NCBI GenBank assembly: GCA_032622095.1
Contig: CP136064.1
Coordinates: 217,448,205-217,512,204, forward strand
Direction: 5' to 3'
From: Siphonodentalium dalli
Lineage: Eukaryota; Mollusca; Scaphopoda; Gadilida; Siphonodentaliidae
DNA: 64,000 nucleotides
Every line of letters begins with the position of its first letter. Position 1 is the first letter of the stretch. The position numbers were made by a program, and so were the translations under genes. Positions 56,277 to 64,000 of the stretch are shown one piece after another. The notes under the pieces were generated by a model. The model did no database searches and was not told the DNA's origin. It saw nothing but the letters and a program-made list of their open reading frames with translations.

Positions 56277-56346
56277 GCAATGAACTATCCGGAGAAATGA
56301 GATTTTTGTCTGAAGAAGATGGATTTTACCAGGCAGATTCTCAAAG
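56277..56346 (+). CDS. Possible downstream exon
   Basis: The frame reads (x)NELSGEMRFLSEEDGFYQAD then SQ before AG|GTGAGG, a good donor. The acceptor (TGTAGCAACAG) has a poor pyrimidine tract. It enters in phase 1 and exits in phase 2, so it does not join directly to exon 12 (exit phase 2). Another exon would be needed, or the call is wrong. Confidence 0.3.
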
Positions 56347-56507
56347 GTGAGGAATTACAAGATAATTAATAGCAAGGCTTAGATTCCCTGCATGCATTGG
56401 CACATATAACTTCAAGAGTCCAAAGATGGCCGGAAAAACAAGCCAGTACTGGTATCGAGTGAAATCTGAAATGTGCCGATTCTCGGAATGTATTTGATCA
56501 TGTCATG

Positions 56508-56780
56508 AATCTCTACTCTGGCCATGCCTGATATTCCACCAGTTCAAAACCTCAGAACTTTTTTATGTTTGGACCTGTTCTGATGGGGAACTTTATAATA
56601 TTGAACAAACAATGCAGGGAATATTTTTCATTGTTAATACTTGTTCCTTAATAATCCATTTCACAGTGACGCAAAGCAAAATTGCTCACCAATGTCACTT
56701 AAATCATGCAATCTCAAGCTTGGACCTTCACCTACAGTGAAGTACATTAGTTATTAATTAACGGAAGTATTAACTTATAA
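56508..56780. mobile_element. Inverted-repeat element (AATCTCTACTCTGGC), copy 2
   Basis: Begins ATGAATCTCTACTCTGGCCA and shares interior blocks (GTTAATACTTGTTCCTTAAT, AAATCATGCAATCTCAAGCT) with 21985-22315 in inverted order. The right end is lost next to the M1 copy. Confidence 0.6.
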
Positions 56781-56784
56781 GAAA

Positions 56785-56960
56785 TACAGTAATGCCCTAA
56801 ATAATCGACTCCTTAACCACAGCAGAATTATGGGTAACTTTTCAGGATTTAGTCAGAAATATGGCTTGTTGCCATTCATCGGAAAGCTCTCACTGAGAGC
56901 TTTCCAATGAATGGCAGCAAGGAACACTGTAATTCTAAGAACAAGCATGTAATAAACCCT
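56785..56960. mobile_element. M1 foldback element, copy 9, with the extra internal segment, truncated
   Basis: The left arm and loop are intact (TACAGTAATGCCCTAAATAA ... CTCACTGAGAGCTTTCC). It then runs into GGAACACTGTAATTCTAAGA then ACAAGCATGTAATAAACC, the complement of the extra segment in 32178-32457. The right terminus is lost. Confidence 0.8.
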
Positions 56961-57235
56961 CTTATTGTACGCACAATCACTGATACTCTCTGTCCCCCTC
57001 GCCAAGCATGCATTCACTTACTGGCCCTTCACTGAGTGCACTTTTACAGTTTTACTGAATGCTCAAAAACCAGAATGATATACACCAGCATCCTTCATTG
57101 TCACGATCATTCACAGTATTGGTGTCTGTTTTTATCCTCATGACAACTGCCAGACATGGAATGGTTTCTCAGTCTTTGAAGTATTAGCTTGGATCGAGTG
57201 TTCATTCATTTAGCTGCATTACCATTGTTTGTCAG

Positions 57236-57475
57236 CAAGCTTTTATGGTCCATGACTCAATGGAATCTGAGAATCATGACTCCATGGAATCTGAGAATCT
57301 GACAAGGTATCTTTTTATTCCAGAGGAAAGCATATTAAATTTCTCTGGGTGGCACTTGGTTGCCATGGTAACTGACAAAAGGAGACCTGTGATGTCGGGT
57401 AACACTGGGGTATTTATTGTGACACCTCATGGATTGTGTAAACATTTCTCAGTCTGCTGTCTCGGAGAACTCCAG
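57236..57475 (+). CDS. Possible downstream exon with in-frame 8-residue duplication
   Basis: 240 nt from CATTGTTTGTCAG to CTCCAG|GTAGGT (good donor). Phase 0 in and out. It begins QAFMVHDSMESENHDSMESE, a 24-bp tandem duplication that keeps frame. It continues with a folded-looking segment, including FSGWHLVAMVTDKRRPVMSG and ending CCLGELQ. An alternative start at 57322 (TTTTTATTCCAG, phase 1) gives a shorter exon. It does not join directly to exon 12 (phase 2), so at least one exon is missing or it belongs to another gene. Family unrecognised. Confidence 0.4.
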
Positions 57476-57489
57476 GTAGGTCTAATGTG

Positions 57490-57699
57490 TTAACTCTTTC
57501 ATGGCAGGATCTGCTCTGGTACATCATTAACGATCCTGTGCCAGTGCATACTTGTATATATGTGAGTCTCCCATAGGGAGCCTTGCATATATATGAGAAT
57601 GCACTGGCTTACAGGTCAAGGTAAATATTGTTAGGACAATACATTCTGTTATATTAAAGAGAATGCATTGGCACAGAGCTCCAGTCATGGAAGGCTTAA
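57490..57699 (+). mobile_element. PB-B element, copy 7
   Basis: TTAACTCTTTCATGGCAGGA ... AGTCATGGAAGGCTTAA. The first hairpin is present and the second is largely deleted. It starts 15 bases after the candidate exon 57236-57475. Confidence 0.75.
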
Positions 57700-57732
57700 T
57701 GTGTCTCCAACTGTTGGCAAACATTGAAATAG

Positions 57733-58300
57733 TGCAAATTATTTGGATTTGGTGGGATTCGAACCCCGGTCCATGACGGCGAGCACGCCTTGCAACTCAA
57801 AGTTCGATGTCAATACCACACGGCCACCGAAGCAACCCAAAAAAGGAAGCTTGAATGGCTGCTGTATTCTGACGTCGCACTTAGGATATATATGCACATT
57901 TTAAGGTCTCTATAGTATATATATATATATATATATATAGGAGATATAGCACAGTAGCAATGTTATATTTTATGCCTCCGAAACATGCCGAGCATTGCTC
58001 TTTGAACATGCTTGGGACTATACAACACACCAGGCGCCTATTTTTAGAAGCAAATTTAATTTTTGATACAGTGCAAATTTAAAATTTGCACTGTCTCAAA
58101 AATATATGAACCACTTTTCGTACCATCGCCCTAACAAGCCTAATAATAAACCCCGTCTGCTCACAATGAACGTAACCCATAAACAATCAACATGGTATTG
58201 ACGTCGGACTTTGAGTCGCAAGGCATGCTCGCCGTCATGGGCCGGGGTTCGAATCCCACCCAATCCAAAAAAATTTGCACTGTCTCAAAAACTAAATTTG
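57733..58300. mobile_element. Foldback pair of tRNA-like segments
   Basis: The left arm (57733-57836, minus strand) has A-box-like TGGCCGTGTGG and B-box GGTTCGAATCC. The right arm (58190-58290, plus strand) repeats it from GGTATTGACGTCGGACTTTG through GGTTCGAATCC and on into AAATTTGCACTGTCTC. Between them are a TA-dinucleotide run (57917-57940) and the palindrome ACAGTGCAAATTT / AAATTTGCACTGT (58069-58095). The acceptor stem does not pair, so it is not a functional tRNA. A tRNA-derived SINE in head-to-head array is likely. Confidence 0.6.
58106..58188 (-). repeat. Inverted partner of 55983-56076
   Basis: The reverse complement carries GATTGTTTATGGGTTACGTT and GTTAGGGCGATGGTAC, as at 55983-56076. 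It lies inside the loop side of the tRNA-like foldback, so that unit is composite. Confidence 0.7.
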
Positions 58301-58308
58301 GTATTGAA

Positions 58309-58685
58309 ATAGTGTTTCTGTCATTTGTAGAATGAGGTCCTCAGAGGGTGAATTCACCCTCTGAGGACTTAATTATGCTTAGGCCTCGTCTTCTGGGAAG
58401 TATCTATAGCCTCAAATTAACATTGTTTTTAGTTACTTTTTCCCCTAATTTGCAGAAGATAAAATGCATAACCGAGGTGACTAATGGGTGAACATCAACT
58501 TCAACTGGGGAACTTCAATCTGATCCTAGGTCTCCTATAGCAGTTGAGGCTAAGCAGAATGAGGTTTCCAGGGGGTGAATAATTTTCCAATTTGGTGATG
58601 CTAGCATGCTGTGCAGGATAGCGTCACTAAATTCACACTCTGCGTACATCATTTTGCAAATGAAAGACGCATTATTTCAAGGCAT
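58309..58685. mobile_element. ATAGTGTGTCTGTC-family element, copy 2
   Basis: AAATAGTGTTTCTGTCATTT ... GAAAGACGCATTATTT. The interior blocks TTAACATTGTTTTTAGTTAC and GATAAAATGCATAA match 18994-19440 closely. Confidence 0.75.
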
Positions 58686-58943
58686 GACTATTGGTAGGTC
58701 TGTAATGTTAAATATTATCCATCTGACTTGACACAAAATTCGCCAACATTTCATTCGCTAGAACTTACAGTGAAGGAGGGAGGGTGTTATTTTTGGTTGA
58801 GTTGGGTAATAAACTCGACCTAGTTTTTTGATGACCGATGGTGGACTGCTTGTGTTGCCATATTTTGAGGGGACTCAAGGCCTTTGAAGTTGGTTCATAC
58901 GAAATAACTATAGTCTGTAAAACAACTTATAATCATCAAAAAG
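58686..58943. other. Unassigned
   Basis: No feature recognised. Confidence 0.4.
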
Positions 58944-59183
58944 TACAGTAATGCCCTAAGTAATCAACCCCTTAACCACAGCAGAATTATGGGTAACTTT
59001 TCAGGATTTAGTCGGAAATATGGCTTGTTGCCATTCATCGGAAAGCTCTTCAGTGAGAGCTTTCATCGCTCTCACTGAGAGCTTTCTGATGAATGGCAAC
59101 AAGCCATATTTCCGACTAAATCCTGAAAAGTTATCCATAATTCTGCTGTGGTTAAGGGGTCGATTACTTAGCGCATTACTGTA
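58944..59183. mobile_element. M1 foldback element, copy 10
   Basis: TACAGTAATGCCCTAAGTAA to GCGCATTACTGTA, 240 bp. The centre carries a duplicated CTCACTGAGAGCTTTC, making it longer than 217 bp. Confidence 0.85.
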
Positions 59184-59447
59184 TATGAAGAAACAGATTT
59201 ACTTTAATAATTCTCCAATAATTACTTGCGCCAGTCCATGCTGGACGCAAGTAATGTTTTCGGTTCGGATCTTTGTCTGTCCTTCCGCGAACATGTTACG
59301 TCATACCGGAAGTACATATTGTAAAAAAAATGAACACGCGCTAATATGAAATGGTTGCATCAATTGTAATTTAAATCCACATATATACTTAATTTGCATT
59401 GTTATCTGGTTTTATTTTGGTAATAAATCGATCATAAATGAACAATA

Positions 59448-59635
59448 TTGAAAAATTTCAAAAAGTTCAAAAAGTTCAAAAATTTCAAAAAGTTCAAAAA
59501 GTTCAAATATTTCAAAATCTTCAAAAATTTCAAAAACTTCAAAAATGTCAAAAATTTCAAACATTTCAAAAATTTCAAAAACTTCAAAAACTTCAAAAAT
59601 TTCACAAATTTCACAAATTTCAAAAAACTTAGTAA
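59448..59635. repeat. 9-bp tandem array TTCAAAAAN
   Basis: About twenty copies of TTCAAAAA followed by a variable ninth base (G, T or C). Because 9 is a multiple of 3, several frames on both strands are open through it (F-Q-K, K-N-F or K-F-L type repeats). No splice sites or start context make it a gene; treat it as a minisatellite. Confidence 0.9.
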
Positions 59636-59714
59636 TTTTTATAGGCGCCAAATTACCATCCAAGACGTATACCCTTCTAAACTGCGGGTCAGTCCTAGTA
59701 ACGCGCGTTTGAAG

Positions 59715-60130
59715 TTTTCAATGCGAATGTCACTTTAACATTATCCCACAGTGAGTGCCTAGTGTCACTTTAACATTCATCCATAGTGAGTGCCTTGTGT
59801 CACTTTAACAATCATCCCCCGTGATTATTTTTCATAATAATAAATAGTGTTTATAAAGTGTGTCTGGAAAATCAACACTTTGTGTGTTTATTATAAAACG
59901 CTATGACATGTTTTAATATAAACACTAGTGTTTATTCATGTCCCTTTAATATTCAAATACTGAGTGCATTTTGTCTCTTTAATATTCAGGGCGGAAGCTG
60001 CCCATCGTTCATCGAGGTCATCACGTGATATACATGTAGATAATACATCGTTCACATGGAGAGACTTCGTTCAGCGAGCGCAGTGTGTCACTTTAACATT
60101 CAAGACAAGCTATCCCCATCAAGGTCCTCA
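59715..60130. repeat. Short direct repeats (GTGTCACTTTAACATTCATC)
   Basis: At 59720-59830 a roughly 36-bp unit with GTCACTTTAACATTCATCC and AGTGAGTGCC recurs three times. CACTTTAACATTCA appears again near 60090. ATATACATGTAGATAATACA occurs at about 60029 and 60136. Possibly one large degenerate element. Confidence 0.6.
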
Positions 60131-60599
60131 CGTAATATACATGTAGATAATACACCATGCATCGGAGTGGCCTAAATCTGATAGTTGGTTAACAGGTAAA
60201 AACACTACCAATATGTCTCACCTGTAATTAGATCGGATAGAGTTATCGTTCCTAATATGCAGCCAACTGGGGTCCATATCATCATAACAGGGATATTATG
60301 TCCGTACACACAACTATTTCAGCGATGGATGAACAGAGATTTGATATCTAGATTTTTGTTATCGATCTCTCAAATGAGGGGCCAGCACCCGTGGTTCAAA
60401 CTGTTGTTGGCAAGACACCACACGACATGCCAAATGTATGATGGGCGCAAGTATAGGCAGCTCCAGTGAGTGCATTCTAGTTTTTCTAATATTTTGCATA
60501 TCAAAACCATGCATTGTTATGTATTGTAATTTAATTGAGTATTTGTCACTAAAAACAAGCATTCTGATTGGCCGAGAGCGGCTAACTTTAGTTTTCGAT

Positions 60600-60805
60600 T
60601 CAGCAACATCGGCCGCTTCAGCGTGCATCAAATCTGAATGTAGCACGGTCAAATTTCATCGGCGCAGAACGCATAGCGAAACGAGCACACCCGCACGTTG
60701 TTGTCTATAGATACCATTCATCGGCCGCTTCAGCGTGCATCAAATCTGAATGTGGCATGGTACAATTTCATCGGCGCAGAACGGAGTAGCGAAACGAGCC
60801 AACCT
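60600..60805. repeat. Tandem duplication of about 112 bp
   Basis: CATCGGCCGCTTCAGCGTGC, ATCAAATCTGAATGT and TTTCATCGGCGCAGAACG occur twice (about 60607-60692 and 60719-60801) with few differences. GC-richer than its flanks. Confidence 0.8.
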
Positions 60806-60987
60806 GCCCCACAGGAAATGATTACGGAGCAGTGTTCCGAGTAACGCAATGAACAAACCCAACGATTTGTGCACGGTGACAACGGCAAAATGAAAGTCTC
60901 GATTCGTGTCATGAAAATGACTAAATGAAAGTCTCGATTTCACTTTTTATACAGTGTTTTTGCAAATTCCTTGCTAGATTGAATTAC

Positions 60988-61139
60988 AATGGAGATAAAA
61001 GTACCCTGTTTCGTTGTACATTCTGGGATTCGAGCATGAAAACAGTTTGTGAACTCGCCGGCAAGCCGGCTCGTTCACAAACTGTTTTCATGTTCGAATC
61101 CCAGAATGTACAACTCAACAGGGTATGTTTATCTCCTAA
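60988..61139. mobile_element. Long foldback element
   Basis: Arms of about 65 nt: GGAGATAAAAGTACCCTGTT, TGTACATTCTGGGATTCGA and CATGAAAACAGTTTGTGAAC. The complement is GTTCACAAACTGTTTTCATG ... CAGGGTATGTTTATCTCC around GCCGGC. Mismatches are few. It is inserted in family P repeat sequence. Confidence 0.85.
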
Positions 61140-61445
61140 ATATACTGTTACAATGGAATTACCAATAATAGTCAAATTAGTCCAATAAGACACCATAGAT
61201 TATCAAAATTTGACAGTAAACTTTGGAAAAGGTCAAAGCATTTAAAAATATTCTGACAATATATTCAGACTAAAATATTTGAAATATCTACACGATTAGC
61301 GACGTTTGTTGACAAATCACTGTAACAGTAACAATGGTTTCAACATCCGAAATTTTATTATTAATAATGGATATAGGAACCAAGTTTATCTATCTTTCCT
61401 ATTCTTCATTGTGGTGATATTTAAACCAACTTTGATCATAATTGA
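61140..61445. repeat. Interspersed repeat (family P), copy 2
   Basis: AATTAGTCCAATAAGA, CAGACTAAAATATTTGA and GTAACAATGGTTTCAAC blocks match 26270-26350 and, inverted or diverged, 23695-24160. Confidence 0.5.
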
Positions 61446-61475
61446 ACATTTACCTACTGCGAGGGCTTTGGTCTG

Positions 61476-61911
61476 TTAAAGGCCCACTTAATTTTCGAAC
61501 CCCCAGATTACTTTATATGAAATATATGCCATATTATAATACTTGAAAGAGGAAGCTCCAAAACATTGTATTATCAACTTATCCGGTGTAATAAACTGTG
61601 GACATGTTGTTTTCGTTGAGTTGCCAACACGTTTTGTCATCAAGATTGAAGTAAAAATCAGTATTATTTTCAATGCAGGGGGAAAACTATATATTTATAG
61701 AGATAGAGTTCTTCCCCTTTTATTGAAAAAGTTTGAATTCTGTTGCATTCTAGGTGCCAGAGGGGGGAGCTCAGCAGTTTTCTATTTCTCTGTGGGCATC
61801 TTCTGAGACACAGATGTTTCAAATAGTGATGAATTATAGTAGTTTATTCACCGTATTTCAAGTCACTATAAACAAAATAATCGGCGACTCGAAAATTAAG
61901 TGGGCCTTTAA
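61476..61911. mobile_element. PB-D element, copy 3 (TTAA-flanked)
   Basis: TTAAAGGCCCACTTAATTTT and AAAATTAAGTGGGCCTTTAA, near-perfect inverted ends. The interior resembles 7651-8130 inverted (TCAATGCAGGGGGAAAACTA ... CTTCCCCTTTTATTGA). Confidence 0.85.
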
Positions 61912-62028
61912 AGGTGAGATAAACATTATCCAATTTTGACCAAATTTTGTTCATGGCTTCAAAGCTCTCTTTGATGAGTTTGAAAAGTAGTCCTTCTCAA
62001 AAAAAAATTCAGAAGCTAATGCCATCTC

Positions 62029-62140
62029 ACAGTAATGCCCTAAATAATCGACTGCTTAACCACAGCAGAATTATGGCTAATTTTTCAGGATTTAGGAAAT
62101 ATGGTGTGTTGCCATTCATCGGAAAGTTTTCAGTGATTTT
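62029..62140. mobile_element. M1 foldback element, copy 11 (left arm only)
   Basis: ACAGTAATGCCCTAAATAAT through TTGCCATTCATCGGAAAG. The right arm is missing. Confidence 0.8.
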
Positions 62141-62360
62141 ACCCAAATTTGGTTCATGGCTTCTACTCATTATTCTCTACGATGTGTTTGAATACCAGTC
62201 TTACTCAAATTTTAATTCATGGCTTATGCCTTCTGGAAGCTATTCAGCTACCAGTTTTGCGACAAAGGGGTAATAATTCAAACATTGGCTAAATTTGACC
62301 TAAGGACTCTATTTATAGTAAATTTTTTAGAAAATTTATTCGCTTACGAAGTTACTTGCA

Positions 62361-62607
62361 TTAACCCTTTCTATACTGAATACTCATTGACGAGTAGTTC
62401 CTATAGGAAATTATCAGATAATATGTTCAACAAACGACCATAACATTTCCCACCAAAGAATATGAATCCTTCTCCACTTGCAGTAGATTTTCATCTGACT
62501 GTCGTCTGCTTTTATTACCTGAACATCTCTCCAAATGAATAATAGATCATTCCAATTTATACTTTTATAACTGAAAGGAAGAATTCATTTAGTATAGAAA
62601 GGTTTAA
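62361..62607 (+). mobile_element. PB-C element, copy 7
   Basis: TTAACCCTTTCTATACTGAA ... TTTAGTATAGAAAGGTTTAA, 247 bp. The core palindrome is partly deleted. Confidence 0.8.
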
Positions 62608-63005
62608 TTAACATTTCATTTGATGTACTAAATAATGAAATATTAGCATGTAATTTGCATACTTGGTACCACAATGCAACAGAAATTGAATTTCACTTAT
62701 TGTTTAGACATACTTTCTCCTTCAAAAATGTCTCCAAATTTTCACTTACGAATTATCTCCCCCTAGACAACCAGAAGTATTCATAGTTCAGAAATGTCGA
62801 CCAATTGAATAAAAATGCAAATGAGTAGCATAAGGTCAAGGTCATTCAATATATTATCCAGAGATGATATAATGATATTTTTGTAATGGTGGAAAACATT
62901 GTTGTGTGAGTGCCACCTTAATTTTCCCTGACAGCTGATTTGCACAACATTCATAAATAATAGTGAACTGTGGGGGTCGAAGCCACTACTTTTTCTTTAT
63001 GGTGT
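62608..63005. other. Unassigned
   Basis: No gene or bounded repeat recognised. Confidence 0.4.
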
Positions 63006-63617
63006 AATTATACCCCCACTTTTCAAAGAAATATGGGGGGGGGGTACATCTGGGTACATTCTATTAACTTTGTCCATTTGTCTGTCTGTCCATTGATCTG
63101 TCCGGGCATATATCTCAGCCATGAGTTATTAGAACTAAATGAAAGTTGGCATCATGATTCCTTTCAAAAGAGTAGCAAAAATTTGTTCCCTTTTCTCCAT
63201 TCTAAAGTTATCCTTCTTTGTTCATCTGGAATTAGTGGTTTTCTGTCCATCCAGTCAGAAATCTCAGCCACAAATTATATGAAATTTGGTATGCTCTGAG
63301 GTTAGCCATCATGTCTGCATTCAAAAGAGAGGCAAATATGCTGTTCACATATTCCGTTCTAGAGTTACACTTTTTTGTTCATCTGGAAATAGTTTTTTTA
63401 TTGTCCATCCAGGCAGATATCTCAGCCATGGGTTATGCGATCATAATGAATTTTGGTATGGAAGTTCACTATCATGACTGCTTTCATAAGAGTGCCCAAT
63501 GATGTGATTGGCAGTTTTCATTCTAGAGTTATCGGTCTTTGTTTATTTTATATTTTGGGTTCCATCTTGCACCGTGGAGGTGTGCCACCACCCGAGGTGC
63601 AACCTCTTGTTATATAA
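63006..63617 (+). mobile_element. PC-family repeat, copy 4
   Basis: TTATACCCCCACTTTTCAAA, GGGGGGGGGTACA, then GTCTGTCTGTCC. Three units follow with TATCTCAGCCA, TTTTTGTTCATCTGGAA and TTCTAGAGTTA. It ends GAGGTGTGCCACC...GCAACCTCTTGTTATA. Confidence 0.7.
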
Positions 63618-63734
63618 TGGCAGGGGATCAATTCTGATTCACATTTTGATTTTTATTGCAAAATTCTCCCATTTCCTGTAATTTACTCTCCAATTGAATG
63701 TCATGCAGGGTTTCCGCTAGGAGTTGGGGACAGG

Positions 63735-63915
63735 TACAGTAATGCTCTAAATAATCGACTCCTTAACCACAGCAGAATTATGGGTAATTTTTCAGGATTT
63801 AGTCAGTGAGAGCTTTCCGATGAATGGCAACAAGGCATATTTCCGACTAAATCCTGAACAAAATACCCATAATTCTGCTGTGGTTAAGGAGTCGATTATT
63901 TAGAGCATTACTGTA
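63735..63915. mobile_element. M1 foldback element, copy 12
   Basis: TACAGTAATGCTCTAAATAA to AGAGCATTACTGTA, 181 bp. A six-base change (ACAAAAT) in the right arm is private to this copy. Confidence 0.85.
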
Positions 63916-64000
63916 TCCCTATAAACACTGGGGAAAATCTCACTCAATCAACAAACTGCGAATATTTAATAGTATTTAGTAAATCAGTCGATAATTTAAA

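Noticed and set aside
57751-57836. Functional tRNA gene on the minus strand
   Set aside because: The B-box is good, but the acceptor stem does not pair and the D and anticodon arms are irregular. A second inverted copy points to a SINE-like origin.
59412-59738. Lysine/phenylalanine or glutamate-rich repeat proteins in four frames
   Set aside because: All are readings of one 9-bp minisatellite. No splice sites or start context, and no frame is better than another.
59980-60110. Exon-like segment after TTTAATATTCAG
   Set aside because: It contains direct repeats (ATATACATGTAGATAATACA) and stops in the relevant phases.
63702-63726. 25-nt exon-like segment between CATGCAG and GTACAG
   Set aside because: The donor is the end of the M1 element, and the segment (GGTTTCCGCTAGGAGTTGGG) looks like a repeat phrase. 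No linkage to the gene's phase.

Overview
This is a eukaryotic nuclear window, most likely from a marine invertebrate and by repeat style probably a mollusc or another lophotrochozoan. The placement is an inference. It rests on the AT-rich sequence, very long introns, short exons with GT-AG junctions, a Helitron of the ACCTGG...CTAG type, and interspersed repeats rich in GTCCGTCC and TATACCCCC. Nothing prokaryotic was seen: no operons, CRISPR array or rRNA.

The only convincing gene is on the + strand. Eleven exons between 17777 and 52024 have good splice sites and reading phases that agree at every junction. Together they give at least 425 codons. The start and end of the gene are not identified. 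A weaker upstream exon (14938-14990), a 36-nt exon (28758-28793) and two downstream candidates (56277-56346, 57236-57475) may also belong. The protein is acidic, rich in S, D, N and K, probably largely disordered, with short charged helical segments. One of these recurs as ESVKTED followed by a FKKL/FNEL-type helix. I do not recognise the family.

Almost everything else is repeats. (1) Twelve copies of a TA-flanked foldback element (family M1, ends CAGTAATGCC). (2) Several families flanked by TTAA, as piggyBac-like elements are: PB-A and PB-B (CCCTTTACCC / CCCTTTCATG, each carrying two long hairpins), PB-C (CCCTTTCTATAC), PB-D (AGGCCCACTT), PB-E (AGGGGTACTGTACG) and PB-F (CCCTTTGAACCC). (3) A Helitron (3804-4800). 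(4) Two hAT-like elements with 8-bp target duplications (31097-31892, 50195-50352). (5) A Harbinger-like element with a TAA duplication inside a 71-bp minisatellite (36155-36496). (6) A Tigger/pogo-like element (37967-38480). (7) Other inverted-repeat families, tRNA-like SINE candidates and minisatellites. Several are nested, and the empty target site can be read from the sequence.

By region: 1-14.9 kb is repeats only. 14.9-52 kb is the gene with repeat-filled introns. 45-51 kb is one large intron holding a 1.6-kb TTAA element and a GC-richer patch with possible minus-strand coding remnants. 52-64 kb is mainly elements plus the two uncertain exons. TTAA elements lie very close to three exon edges: 3 (10 bp), 10 (39 bp) and candidate 14 (15 bp).
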